Positions 1-8,174 of a stretch of DNA of 64,000 nucleotides are shown here, in pieces (position 1 is the stretch's first letter; each line of letters opens with the position of its first letter). Position numbers and translations under genes: made by a program. This DNA is from UBA5069 sp964560495 (lineage in GTDB: Bacteria > Chloroflexota > Anaerolineae > Caldilineales > Caldilineaceae): the NCBI GenBank assembly GCA_964560495.1, contig CAZLMM010000023.1:1-64000 (forward strand), read 5' to 3'. The notes beneath the pieces are model-generated. The model was not told the origin of the DNA. It did not search any database and saw only the letters and a list, made by a program, of their open reading frames with translations.

Positions 1-2
1 AG

Positions 3-1379
3 GCGCTGGGCGATGTGCGAGCAATCGCCGTGACGCAGGCAAATTTGGGCCAGTTTCTGCTGCAAGAGGGCGAGGCGGCGCGGGCGTTGGCCCTGCTCTG
101 GGAGGCTTTCATGACCCTGGAGCGCACAGGCTACGCCGCCGACGCCCAAACCATGCGCCAACTGCTGGCCCAGGTCAAGACCCAGGTGTTGGGGTCAGAA
201 TCCTTCGACGCCCTCTGGTCCGCCGTCGTGGGCAGCGGTCAACCCGGCTGGCTGGTCAATCTTCAGACTCAACCAGGTTTTTCCCCTGCCGACAATCGCC
301 AGGCGGCCATCATGACCGCCGTCCGCGCCTTCGTCGGCGCCGAAAGCTGGGCTGCCTCGCGAGCTGTGGTCGAGACCCACCAGGAGCTTCTCTTCGACCC
401 GGCTGTAGCCGGAATCTTCCAATCCAACATCGCCCAGGCGCAGGCCAACGGCGACGACCGCGCTACAAGCTACCTGCAGCGCCATCTTGACCTGCTGCTC
501 GCCTGCCGTCGCGTCGGCGTCGACGCCGCCTTCGACGCGCTGGAACAAGCTGGAACGGGTAGCGAAGAACTGAACGAGGAGCTGGAAGACGAGACTGATG
601 GGGTGGACGCCAACCTCATGACCGCGGTCCAACGTTTTGTCGCGGCCAACGACCTGGCCGCCAAACGTCAGATCGTCGAAGAAGCAGGTGCACTGCTGAC
701 CAGCCCGGCGGCGGACGCCATCTTTGCCCAAAACATCCAGCAAGCGCAGCGCAGCGGTGAAGGTCAATGGGGCGCCGCGCTGGCCTTTCATCGCGACCTT
801 TTGGCGGCCTGTCGCTCTCAGGGCGTGGCCGCTGCCTTCGCCGCCGCCGAACGCCAGATGAGACAGGCGCTGCCCTTTGACCCGCAGCTCATTCAGGCTG
901 CCGTGAGCGCGCTCACCGGCTCTCCCCAACAGCGCCTGACCCTGCTGCAAACGGTCATGACCCAGGCGCAGCAGAGCAGCGACCGCGACCTGCTCGCCTT
1001 CTACCGGGCGCTGCAGACCGCGCTGGTGGGCGGCAACGTGGCCGAGGCAGGGCGCGGTCTCACGGGCCTCTACGCCCAGGCGTGGGCCGCGCTGCTGGCG
1101 GAGCTGAGCGGCGGGCTGCAAGGTTTTCTCGCCGCCGCCATCCAGAACACGCTGACGGTGCTCGGCCCGGCCGCCGCTCAACGCCTGGCCTGGCGCGGCA
1201 ATCTGACCACGCTACGCCAGCGCGCCGACGGCGTGGGCGACGCCGACCTGACAGCCTTTGCCGCCGCGCTCATCGCTCTGCTCGACGCCGACGGCAACCC
1301 CGCTGGCCTGGGGGCCGGCCTGGTCGCCCCCTACGCCGACGCCTGGCAGGCCATCCTCACCCGCCTGGCGGAGTCGTAG
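3..1379 (+). CDS. C-terminal part of a TPR/alpha-helical repeat protein (partial)
   Basis: The frame is open to the left edge, so the true start lies outside the window; a GTG at 15 is only an internal possibility. The first ~45 residues read like the last TPR of a tetratricopeptide protein (ALGD..AIAVTQANLGQFLLQEGE). After that come about three diverged ~90-residue helical repeats. Two are clear: each has a (I/L)MTAV..FV opening, an (F)x(Q/S)NIxQAQ middle and a (L)LLAC R..GV.AAF end, near residues 98-183 and 200-285 counted from 15. From family knowledge, such tails occur on CHAT/TPR or NB-ARC/TPR proteins of Chloroflexota and cyanobacteria. The catalytic or effector part cannot be seen, so no function is assigned. 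Confidence 0.75.
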   Translation, partial: ALGDVRAIAVTQANLGQFLLQEGEAARALALLWEAFMTLERTGYAADAQTMRQLLAQVKTQVLGSESFDALWSAVVGSGQPGWLVNLQTQPGFSPADNRQAAIMTAVRAFVGAESWAASRAVVETHQELLFDPAVAGIFQSNIAQAQANGDDRATSYLQRHLDLLLACRRVGVDAAFDALEQAGTGSEELNEELEDETDGVDANLMTAVQRFVAANDLAAKRQIVEEAGALLTSPAADAIFAQNIQQAQRSGEGQWGAALAFHRDLLAACRSQGVAAAFAAAERQMRQALPFDPQLIQAAVSALTGSPQQRLTLLQTVMTQAQQSSDRDLLAFYRALQTALVGGNVAEAGRGLTGLYAQAWAALLAELSGGLQGFLAAAIQNTLTVLGPAAAQRLAWRGNLTTLRQRADGVGDADLTAFAAALIALLDADGNPAGLGAGLVAPYADAWQAILTRLAES

Positions 1380-1448
1380 GTCACGTTTCCAATGTGACGG
1401 GCATGGTCTCGCCTGGAGCGGAAACGTAGGTCACGTTTCCAACGTGAC
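1380..1448. repeat. Two copies of REP-like palindrome (TTTCC subtype)
   Basis: GTCACGTTTCCAATGTGAC (1380-1398) and GTCACGTTTCCAACGTGAC (1430-1448) are 19-bp palindromes. Each is preceded by GTAG and directly follows the stop of the repeat-protein gene. They belong to the palindromic family seen repeatedly up to 8.1 kb. Confidence 0.85.
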
Positions 1449-1507
1449 AGAAGACATGGAATCCTGAACCTCAATCGTTCTTTTCCAGCAAACCAGGGAG
1501 GAAACCA

Positions 1508-2074
1508 ATGGCAGCGAAACAAATCGTCAACCAATCTGGCGAGATCATCATCCCGGACCCGCCCATCGCCCGCTTTCTCTTTGCCTCCACGCGCATGGCC
1601 TGGGTGTGGCTGGTCGTGCGCCTCTTTGTGGGCGCGCAGTGGTTACAGGCAGGGTGGGGCAAGATCAGCGGCGGCGCATGGAGCAGCGGCGAAGCGCTCA
1701 AGGGCTTCTGGACCAACGCGGTGCAGACGCCCGAACAGGGCAGTCCGCCCATCGCCTATGACTGGTATCGCAACTTCATCCAGTTCATGCTCGACCGCGG
1801 CTGGTATACCTGGTTCGCCGACCTGATCATGTGGGGCGAGTTCTTCGTCGGCGTCGCGCTCATCCTGGGCGCGTTGACGGGCATCGCCGCCTTCTTTGGC
1901 GCCACCCTGAACTGGAATTTCATCATGGCCGGCACGGCCAGCACCAACGGCTTCCTTTTTCTGCTCGCGGTCTTTCTCATCCTGGCGTGGAAGAACGCCG
2001 GCTGGATCGGGCTGGATCGCTGGCTGCTGCCGCTCCTGGGCACGCCGTGGCATCGCCCCGACCAGGACGCGTAG
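1508..2074 (+). CDS. DoxX/DoxD family integral membrane protein
   Basis: This is a 188-residue protein with about four hydrophobic segments (roughly 28-50, 100-120, 122-142 and 143-165). Its general layout is that of DoxX/DoxD membrane proteins, which include the small subunit of thiosulfate:quinone oxidoreductase and uncharacterised redox-linked membrane proteins. The N-terminal segment RLFVGAQWLQAGWGKI matches the usual DoxX helix-1 signature (R...G..WL.AG..K). A good ribosome site, GGGAGG, lies just before the ATG. The gene stands alone between palindromic repeats, so context gives no substrate. The DoxX/DoxD call is secure at family level only. Confidence 0.8.
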   Translation: MAAKQIVNQSGEIIIPDPPIARFLFASTRMAWVWLVVRLFVGAQWLQAGWGKISGGAWSSGEALKGFWTNAVQTPEQGSPPIAYDWYRNFIQFMLDRGWYTWFADLIMWGEFFVGVALILGALTGIAAFFGATLNWNFIMAGTASTNGFLFLLAVFLILAWKNAGWIGLDRWLLPLLGTPWHRPDQDA

Positions 2075-2093
2075 GTTACGTTTCCAACGTGAC
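2075..2093. repeat. REP-like palindrome (TTTCC subtype)
   Basis: GTTACGTTTCCAACGTGAC begins within one base of the doxX-like stop codon and carries the GTAG lead-in found at other copies. One arm has a single mismatch. Confidence 0.8.
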
Positions 2094-2127
2094 GGGCGTG
2101 CCCTTCCGTGGATCATACGGAGGCCGG

Positions 2128-2158
2128 TCGGATGTCACGCTTGCAGCGTGACATCCGA
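2128..2158. repeat. Extended REP-like palindrome (31 bp)
   Basis: The core GTCACGCTTGCAGCGTGAC (2134-2152) is extended by TCGGAT on the left and ATCCGA on the right, giving arms of about 15 bp. Confidence 0.85.
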
Positions 2159-2234
2159 CTGAAGGACGCCCGGCGAGGTCTCGCCGGGCGCGTGGGGAAG
2201 CTGGGTGGGTGTTACGCTGCAAGCGTAACCTACA
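2159..2234. repeat. Composite repeat unit (GC hairpin plus REP core)
   Basis: The unit starts CTGAAGGACG and contains a G+C hairpin with 10-bp arms (2167-2176 and 2181-2190, loop GGTC). It then has a G-rich spacer and the palindrome GTTACGCTGCAAGCGTAAC (2211-2229), and ends CCTAC. It is one diverged copy of the 77-bp unit that is tandemly duplicated at 3151-3304. Confidence 0.85.
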
Positions 2235-2258
2235 GCGGGTTGTTCGTAGTTGTCATTG

Positions 2259-2277
2259 GTCACGCTGCAAGCGTGAC
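2259..2277. repeat. REP-like palindrome (GCTGCAAGC subtype)
   Basis: GTCACGCTGCAAGCGTGAC is an exact 19-mer also present at 3203, 3280 and 6384. Confidence 0.85.
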
Positions 2278-2294
2278 AAGTGTTGGAATCAGAA

Positions 2295-2645
2295 TTACGC
2301 CGTCACGCGGCAGGCAACCTCACGTGCGATACGGTCGCCTGCTTTGGCTTCGGTCAGTTTCAGGTCAAAGTTGGTTTGGAGATTCATCCAGAACTGTGGG
2401 GTCGTGCCAAAATATCTTGATAGCCGCAACGCTGTATCTGCGGTCACCCGACGTGAAGCGGCGAGAATACCTGTAATCCGATTGGCAGGAACTTGTAATG
2501 CTGCCGCCAGGGCATTGGCGCTCAACCCGAGCGGTTCCATGAAGTCATGGAGCAAAATATCGCCAGGTCGCACCGGTTGCAACTGACGACCTGTAGCGAC
2601 ATCCCCGAAATCAGTCGCGTCAAGGTCTTCGAGGCGAATTGACAT
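2295..2645 (-). CDS. higA: HigA family antitoxin (XRE-type HTH)
   Basis: This 116-residue protein carries the HigA signature: P.HPG-like RPGDILLHDFMEPLGLSAN, then a helix-turn-helix (ALAAALQVPANRITGILAASRRVTADTA) and the conserved LSRYFGTTPQFWMNLQ. In this family the antitoxin binds and neutralises the HigB mRNA interferase and represses the operon. It is the second gene, 21 bp downstream of the toxin gene, which is the usual toxin-first higBA order. The C-terminal tail (LTEAKAGDRIAREVACRV) is slightly longer than in typical HigA. Both flanks carry REP-like repeats. Confidence 0.9.
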   Translation of the reverse strand: MSIRLEDLDATDFGDVATGRQLQPVRPGDILLHDFMEPLGLSANALAAALQVPANRITGILAASRRVTADTALRLSRYFGTTPQFWMNLQTNFDLKLTEAKAGDRIAREVACRVTA

Positions 2646-2666
2646 TTCTCGATCTCTCCTTGGTTT

Positions 2667-2948
2667 TCAGTGATAGTCAACAATTTCCACATCATAGAGG
2701 TCGCCGCTGCTAAAACCGAAGCAGATGCGCCATTGGCTATTGATGCGGATACTCCATTGTCCAGCACGATCTCCAGCGAGCTTTTCCAGCCGGTTTCCCG
2801 GCGGACTACGCAGGTCGTCCAACGAACTGGCTGCATGGAGCAACACCAATTTTTCTGCTGCGCGTTGCTGGATCTCGTGCGGTAATGTACGCACTTCTTT
2901 GCCAGCGAAGATAGCGGCAGTGGTCTTGTCGGCAAACGACCTGATCAT
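2667..2948 (-). CDS. higB: HigB/RelE-type toxin
   Basis: From family knowledge, HigB is a ribosome-dependent mRNA endonuclease. From the chosen start the protein is 93 residues, and it begins MIRSFADKTTAAIFAG, as HigB proteins usually do. It ends with GNRLEKLAGDRAGQWSIRINSQWRICF, which contains the conserved arginines and WRI strand of the fold. An in-frame ATG further upstream (2993) would add 15 residues not typical of the family. It would also place the start directly against a REP-like palindrome, so the internal start is preferred. The gene precedes higA by 21 bp. Confidence 0.88.
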   Translation of the reverse strand: MIRSFADKTTAAIFAGKEVRTLPHEIQQRAAEKLVLLHAASSLDDLRSPPGNRLEKLAGDRAGQWSIRINSQWRICFGFSSGDLYDVEIVDYH

Positions 2949-2999
2949 ACGGCGCAGGTTATTATGCTTTTCGTAAAACGTCAAGATAGGCATGCGTAG

Positions 3000-3018
3000 G
3001 TCACGTTTTCAACGTGAC
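3000..3018. repeat. REP-like palindrome (TTTTC subtype)
   Basis: GTCACGTTTTCAACGTGAC is preceded by GTAG, the same lead-in as at 1380, 1430 and 2075. Confidence 0.8.
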
Positions 3019-3077
3019 GGGCGTGATCTGGGCTACTTCACGCTGAGGGCAAACTTCTGGAGCACGAAATGAGTAAA

Positions 3078-3120
3078 AGCCGCGAAAGGGGCGTACACCC
3101 TTTCGCGTATTTTCGCGGCT
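3078..3120. other. Nested alternative hairpins
   Basis: Two mutually exclusive stems are visible. CGCGAAAGGG (3081-3090) pairs with CCCTTTCGCG (3098-3107). AGCCGCGAAA (3078-3087) pairs with TTTCGCGGCT (3111-3120). The structure lies between two leftward genes and could act as a terminator for the gene at 3312-6284, although there is no clear T tract. Confidence 0.5.
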
Positions 3121-3150
3121 TTCGCGTTCCAAAGCCTTTGCGCCCTGAAT

Positions 3151-3304
3151 CTGAAGGACGCCCGGCGAGGTCTCGCCGGGTGCGTGGGAAGGTCGGGCGG
3201 GTGTCACGCTGCAAGCGTGACCTACGACTGAAGGACGCCCGGCGAGGCCTCGCCGGGCGCGTGGGAAGGTCGGGCGGGTGTCACGCTGCAAGCGTGACCT
3301 ACGA
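3151..3304. repeat. Tandem pair of 77-bp composite repeats
   Basis: Two near-identical head-to-tail units occupy 3151-3227 and 3228-3304. Each starts CTGAAGGACGCCCGGCGAGG and contains a G+C hairpin. Each also has a GTGGGAAGGTCGGGCGG spacer, the palindrome GTCACGCTGCAAGCGTGAC (3203-3221, 3280-3298) and a CCTACGA end. The sequence abuts the stop of the PEP-CTERM gene. Confidence 0.9.
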
Positions 3305-3311
3305 TTACTGG

Positions 3312-6284
3312 CTACGCCGTCCGGCGTCTGCGGTGGCGCTGCGCCGTGTAGGCATACCAGGCTGCCATGCCGACTGCCACGGCGATGAGCAGCCACTCCT
3401 CTGGCTCGGGCACCCCGATCACGGGCGGCAGGGGGGCGGTTTCGCCCACATCCTCGAACTCGCGCTGGAAGCGGTCGCTCTGGCTTTCCAGCCTATCGAG
3501 CAACCTGTGTTGCGCCTGGTCGACCAGCACGATCATGGATGATAGTGGGGTCACGATGCTGTACTCGCTGGCCAGCGCGTGCAGCCGGTCGAGGAGCGCC
3601 AGGTCGGCGATCTCTCCCCGGTTGCGTTGCATTTCGGTCAGGATCAGGCGGCGAGCGGCCAGGGGCGCAAAGACCCCGGCGTCGCTGTCCGCATCTGCGC
3701 TGCGCAGCCCCTGGGCGTCGGCCATCTCTGTGGATAGGGTGAGCCATTCGTAGCCGTCGATGATATCGGCGACGGGCTGAAATGGCTGCGCCTCTTCGCT
3801 GCGCCTGGCGTCTCTTGCGGCCAGGCTTGCAGCCAGCCGCGTCAACGCCTCATCCACGCTGGCGGTTGCGCCGCCGCCGCTGGCCTGGATTGCATCCAGG
3901 GTCGGGTCGTCATAGCCCAGGGGAAAGCCGCCCAGGTGCACCATCCACACCGGCGCATCTGGTGTGGGCACGGTCACAACGCCTTCGCCCAGGGAGTAGC
4001 CGCTGCCGTCGGTGAGGACGAGCACCGCGTCGTAGCTACGGTCGCGATGTAGCGCGGCGAACTGGGCCAACAGCTCGGCGGCGTTCTGCCCACCAAAGTA
4101 GATCACGGACTTTGGGCTGAAATCTTCCAGCCGTACGATGGAAGGCGCTTCCCCGCGGAAAGGCGAGGCTGTGAGGTAGAGGTCGATGGTCGCGCCGGCT
4201 GCGCCCAGGGCCAGCAAACGCTGGAATGACGCCTCCACGCCCTGTTGCTGGCGCGCCATACTGCGCGAGCGATCCAGCACAACGGCCAGGCGCAGGTCGT
4301 CGGGCAGGGCCGGCGTCTGGGTCATTTGCGCCGGGCGGGCGACGACCGTCTGGCCGCCGGAAAAGTCAACCCGGTGCACGATTGTCTCGGACAATGACGG
4401 CGCGGCGACCGCCGCCGGCGCGCTGGCCGGCAGCCATGTTTTGTCGGGCGCCGCGTTGCCGAAGATCATGGGCTGACCGTTGACCAGGCGGGCTGTGGCG
4501 TCATCCCAAAAGACGTTGCGCTTCTCGCTCATCTGCGGCAGCGGCCAGCCATCGGCCTGCCTGAGCGTGCGATAGGTCAGCCACATGTGCAGGGGCGGCG
4601 CGGCGTCGATTGTGCTGCGCATGGAGCCTTGATCCCAATGCACTCGTTTTGGCTCCACGGGAAAGATGCGCAGGCGATACTGGCGCGGCCCGATCTGTTC
4701 GACCAGAGCCGGGTCCACCTGGCGGCGCACCTCGCTGCGATAGACTGCCTGGGCCGCGCCGCGCGGCGAAACGCGGTATTGAAAACGTCGGTCACGGTCG
4801 GGGCTGTTGCCCAGCCACACGCCGGTGACCACAGCCGACTCTGGCAGGCTAAAGTAGTAGACCACCTCCTGGCGCAAACCTGTGGCGTTCTCATATTCCT
4901 CGTACAGCTCGACGTCGGCCCAATCGCCGTGTTCGGTCACATTCACTTCCTGGCGCAGCAACTGCACCTCGCGGTCGTCGATGGCCTGCCAGGCCGTTGT
5001 GGCCTGGTCTATATTCCACGTCGAACGCACTGCCTGCACGACGACGTCGTGCTCGCCTTCGACGATGGACTCGTCGAAGAAGGTTTCGTACAATTCGGCG
5101 GCCTGGGTCGGCTCCTTCTGGAAGGCCTGATTGTCCCAGTTCGCCGCAGGTTGCGGCGGTTCGACGGGCTGATAGAGCAGGGGCCGGGCGAATCCTTCAT
5201 AGAGATTCTGGACACGGATCGCCTGGGGCGTGGGCAGACCGAGACTCCGCTCGTAGATTTCGCGCACGTGGCGCACTTCGCCGACCGCGCTGATATAACG
5301 CTGGGGCGCAAGATAGGCGTTGAGCAGCCCGGCGCGCAACTCATCTTGCCGGTCGAGCAACGCAAGCGCCTCGCTGGGAGAAGCCGGCGGTTGGGCCAAC
5401 AGGGCAAAGGCGTGCTGCTGCGGCTGGCGATTGGCCAGCGCGACCAGGATGATGCTGGCCGCCGCTGCGACGCCGGCAAGAACCGCGGCTGTCGGTTTGC
5501 CAGCGCGCCCGGCCATGGCCCGAAACGCGCTGAGCCACGACCGCGCATAGATCACCGTCACGGCAATGGGCATGACGATGAGGAGGGTCGCGGAGTAGAG
5601 ACCGATGGTGAGACCCAAAATGGTGAAGGGGATCATGGTCCATTGACGCAACAGCTCTTGCCACCAGCCCGGCCGGGTCAGCGTCCGCCAGATTTCGGCG
5701 AGGATCCTCGGCAGCTCGGCCAGGAAGGCGCCTAACGCTTCCAGCAATGTGGCGCTGAGGGGGACGATGTAGAAGGTAAGCCACAGGGCTGCATAGATGC
5801 CTGTCAGGAGCATGAGGGTAAGGCCAACAAGACGCGCAGCCGCAGCGATGCGCCCGCGTTCGTCGATCTTCCGATCCAGGATTTGCCACAGCATGGCGAC
5901 AAGGCCAACGGCGGCCAACGCGAGCATCAAGGAGATCGCTGGGGTGGCCTGGCGCACGACAAAGAAACGCATGAGCAGCAGCACCATGAGCGGCCCTTCT
6001 ACGCCGTAGCCGTAAATCAACAGTTTACCCGGTTCGCGACGCAGCGCGGTCAACCCCAACACGACAGACGCCAATGGGATCAGCGTCATCATTGACGCAT
6101 AAAGCAAGAATTCGGGCGGCGATTGAGAAACGCGCACGCTGTCGATCAAGCCTGGCAAGAGCTGCGGCGCAAAGCCCAAAGCCATGAAGGCCAGAAAGAT
6201 CAGGTTCCACGACCAAAACAGGCCGTAGCCCCAGATGCGAACGTTGAACAGCTTGCGCAGGAACATAGATGATTGTCGAGCCAT
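3312..6284 (-). CDS. Large PEP-CTERM-type integral membrane protein with VIT and VWA domains
   Basis: This 990-residue protein has about seven transmembrane segments in residues 20-285. After a linker comes a VIT-like beta domain (about 440-560, QEVNVTEHGDWADVELYEEY...YYFSLPESAVVTGVWLG). A von Willebrand A domain follows, with MIDAS motif DRSRS at about 671-675. The last ~34 residues form a sorting tail: VPEPEEW, a hydrophobic helix, then a basic QRHRRRR end. That tripartite tail is the PEP-CTERM signal recognised by exosortases. I recall a ~900-1000-residue 'PEP-CTERM family integral membrane protein' model with this layout, but could not check it. The exosortase gene lies 145 bp upstream on the same strand, so this protein is its likely dedicated substrate. 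Confidence 0.85.
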   Translation of the reverse strand: MARQSSMFLRKLFNVRIWGYGLFWSWNLIFLAFMALGFAPQLLPGLIDSVRVSQSPPEFLLYASMMTLIPLASVVLGLTALRREPGKLLIYGYGVEGPLMVLLLMRFFVVRQATPAISLMLALAAVGLVAMLWQILDRKIDERGRIAAAARLVGLTLMLLTGIYAALWLTFYIVPLSATLLEALGAFLAELPRILAEIWRTLTRPGWWQELLRQWTMIPFTILGLTIGLYSATLLIVMPIAVTVIYARSWLSAFRAMAGRAGKPTAAVLAGVAAAASIILVALANRQPQQHAFALLAQPPASPSEALALLDRQDELRAGLLNAYLAPQRYISAVGEVRHVREIYERSLGLPTPQAIRVQNLYEGFARPLLYQPVEPPQPAANWDNQAFQKEPTQAAELYETFFDESIVEGEHDVVVQAVRSTWNIDQATTAWQAIDDREVQLLRQEVNVTEHGDWADVELYEEYENATGLRQEVVYYFSLPESAVVTGVWLGNSPDRDRRFQYRVSPRGAAQAVYRSEVRRQVDPALVEQIGPRQYRLRIFPVEPKRVHWDQGSMRSTIDAAPPLHMWLTYRTLRQADGWPLPQMSEKRNVFWDDATARLVNGQPMIFGNAAPDKTWLPASAPAAVAAPSLSETIVHRVDFSGGQTVVARPAQMTQTPALPDDLRLAVVLDRSRSMARQQQGVEASFQRLLALGAAGATIDLYLTASPFRGEAPSIVRLEDFSPKSVIYFGGQNAAELLAQFAALHRDRSYDAVLVLTDGSGYSLGEGVVTVPTPDAPVWMVHLGGFPLGYDDPTLDAIQASGGGATASVDEALTRLAASLAARDARRSEEAQPFQPVADIIDGYEWLTLSTEMADAQGLRSADADSDAGVFAPLAARRLILTEMQRNRGEIADLALLDRLHALASEYSIVTPLSSMIVLVDQAQHRLLDRLESQSDRFQREFEDVGETAPLPPVIGVPEPEEWLLIAVAVGMAAWYAYTAQRHRRRRTA

Positions 6285-6383
6285 TGGTCAATCTCCTTTC
6301 GTTCGGTTCCCATGACAGAGGCAACGCCACGAAGCACTCTTCCACCTTTTTCTGCGATCCCGTGTCTCCGTGTAAGTCAGCTT

Positions 6384-6402
6384 GTCACGCTGCAAGCGTG
6401 AC
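6384..6402. repeat. REP-like palindrome (GCTGCAAGC subtype)
   Basis: GTCACGCTGCAAGCGTGAC lies in the 145-bp gap between the exosortase gene and the PEP-CTERM gene. It could form an mRNA stem between the two cistrons. Confidence 0.85.
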
Positions 6403-6429
6403 CTGCGAAACCCCGTGCTCTGCGCCTGC

Positions 6430-7932
6430 TCACTCCAGACCCTGCGCCACGCTGGAGCGCAATGCCCGGTAGAACGCCGCTGTATCGCCGGCGTTGGGGT
6501 CGATCACATCGTCGAACAGAATCGAGACCAGCACCCAACGTTGACGCTCGGGCGCCAGGTCCGACCAGATGCGCGCGCCGTAGTCGTTGGTGGTGCGCTG
6601 GGCCGACTGAAACCAATAGCTGGCGCTCAGTACGCCGTTTGCCTTGCCGTCGCCCAGGGTGACGAAGCGCAACGGAAAGTCCGCATTCACCAGATGCGTG
6701 CGCGAGTCATCCAGCGTCAGCCCATAGACCTCGAAGCAGCGTTCGGGCCGATGGTGGCCGCGCCAGGTGCTGCTGGCGATGAGGATCAGCGAGCCGCTGA
6801 GACCGCGCCACTGAAAGCGCCAGCGCTCGGCTGATTCGGCGCCATCGCTGGCCAGCCAATCTTCTTCGCGGGTTGTTAGCGGCAAGGGAGTCATGGACAG
6901 TCCAGTGGGAAAGCTCCAGGTGGGCGCGGGTTGGGGAGTAGTGCTCTTCACTGTGCGTGGCGCATAGAACAACGCCATCAGGCCAATCGCAACCATCAAC
7001 GTCGGCGTCAACCAGACAGATTGAAGGTGTCGGCTCTCGGTGGGGTCGGAGGCCTCGCCGCCCTTGACAAACCAGGCCAATAAGAGGGCGACCGTTGCGC
7101 AGACCGCGGCAAAGCCCAGCACGCCTAAAGGTACGTGGAGCATTTGGGCCGCCAGCCGCCAGCCAGCAACTTCTCCCACCGCGGTCAACGCCGTCACCCG
7201 CGCCAGATTGGCCATGAACAGCAGGCCGGCAAAGAGCGCGGCGACCAGCAGCCAACGCCCATTCAGCGGTCGGCGCTGCACCCAGGTCGCGGCCAGAAAA
7301 AAGAGCGCCCCGGTCCACAAGCTCTTGACGCCGCTGCACGGCACATCCACCTGCGAAACGCCGTTCTCGAAAACCAGGATCGTGTCGACGCCGATGGAGT
7401 GGACGCCCACTGCGGTCAACCCATCACGCACGAGATGGGCGGTGGCGATGCGCATGGGATAGCCGACGAAGGTTTGCAGATGGTCGCCGAAGGGCAACAC
7501 GCCAATCAGCAACAGCGCAACTGGGAGTCCCAGTTGCCAGGCCGCGGGCTGCATCCACAGCCCCAACAGGCCGTAGGTCGCCAGGCCAAAGAGCGCCGCG
7601 GAAAGGGTGTTGACGTTGAGAAATCGTTCGCACAGGAGAAAGCCAACGGAAGCGCCCAGAGTCAGGAGCAGCGGCGTCCGCTGGAATTGGGGCGCAGCGT
7701 CCAATTGCAGGTGCCGATCCCCGCGCCGCGCCTGAAAAACGATGAGCGTAACCACGCCCAGCAGCAGCAGTTGGTTGGTGCGGAAGTCATCACTCGTGAC
7801 CAAGAGCGCCAGATAATCAAACAAGCGTCGATAGAGCGCCAACCAAATCAACACAAGGCCGGCATTGGCAACGAGCTGACGCCAGTTCGTCTCGCCGCTA
7901 CGCAGGCGGTCTATCCAGGTTGTGCGAAGCAT
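6430..7932 (-). CDS. Exosortase (long form with C-terminal EpsI-like domain)
   Basis: This 500-residue polytopic membrane protein carries the exosortase transpeptidase triad. The Cys is in DVPCSGVKSLWTG (C199), the Arg in MANLARVTAL (R245) and the His in MLHVPLGVLGF (H266). Exosortases are membrane cysteine proteases that cut and transfer PEP-CTERM substrates. About nine hydrophobic segments lie in residues 20-290. The C-terminal ~200 residues form a soluble EpsI/DUF3485-like domain (WRFQWRG..., GHHRPERCFEVYGL). This arrangement resembles the exosortase O type, an assignment made from memory. The substrate gene follows directly downstream, and an own promoter is visible upstream. Confidence 0.88.
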   Translation of the reverse strand: MLRTTWIDRLRSGETNWRQLVANAGLVLIWLALYRRLFDYLALLVTSDDFRTNQLLLLGVVTLIVFQARRGDRHLQLDAAPQFQRTPLLLTLGASVGFLLCERFLNVNTLSAALFGLATYGLLGLWMQPAAWQLGLPVALLLIGVLPFGDHLQTFVGYPMRIATAHLVRDGLTAVGVHSIGVDTILVFENGVSQVDVPCSGVKSLWTGALFFLAATWVQRRPLNGRWLLVAALFAGLLFMANLARVTALTAVGEVAGWRLAAQMLHVPLGVLGFAAVCATVALLLAWFVKGGEASDPTESRHLQSVWLTPTLMVAIGLMALFYAPRTVKSTTPQPAPTWSFPTGLSMTPLPLTTREEDWLASDGAESAERWRFQWRGLSGSLILIASSTWRGHHRPERCFEVYGLTLDDSRTHLVNADFPLRFVTLGDGKANGVLSASYWFQSAQRTTNDYGARIWSDLAPERQRWVLVSILFDDVIDPNAGDTAAFYRALRSSVAQGLE

Positions 7933-7978
7933 AAGCGTGTTTCAGTTTCGAGCGACCGTTGAATCAACCATGACGACC

Positions 7979-8007
7979 ACTGTAGCACACGCCTATCCGT
8001 TCGGCAA
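7979..8007 (-). promoter_or_regulatory. Predicted sigma-70-type promoter of the exosortase gene
   Basis: Read leftward, TTGCCG (8007-8002), a 17-bp spacer and TACAGT (7984-7979). It lies about 47 bp before the exosortase ATG. Confidence 0.55.
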
Positions 8008-8101
8008 CGATTCCGGCGACAGGTCTTGACCTGCCAAAAGTGGCAAGCGCCTCTTCGGGCAACATGTCTGCGGACGCCATCAATGACGAAAATCAGGGTC
8101 G

Positions 8102-8138
8102 GACTCGTTTGTCACGCTTGCAGCGTGACAAACGAGTC
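8102..8138. repeat. Perfect 37-bp REP-like palindrome
   Basis: The core GTCACGCTTGCAGCGTGAC (8111-8129) is extended on both sides by GACTCGTTT and AAACGAGTC. It is the longest copy in the window and the last one before the family disappears. It sits between convergent transcript ends and promoters and could act as a terminator stem. Confidence 0.88.
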
Positions 8139-8174
8139 TCTCCGTTGTTGCCCTTGCCCCTTGCCATTTTTACA

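Noticed and set aside
195..1181. Long antisense open frame opposite the repeat protein
   Set aside because: Its composition is low-complexity Gly/Gln/Arg-rich and mirrors the codon pattern of the plus-strand gene; no start context or homology.
2949..2993. Longer HigB N-terminus
   Set aside because: The added 15 residues are not typical of HigB, and that start sits against a REP-like palindrome.
3151..3304. Possible two-repeat CRISPR
   Set aside because: The 77-bp units are tandem with no spacer and are internally palindromic; they belong to the REP-like family.
4587..5735. 382-codon open frame antisense to the PEP-CTERM gene
   Set aside because: It is a shadow frame of a G+C-rich gene whose sense product has clear VIT, VWA and sorting-tail features.
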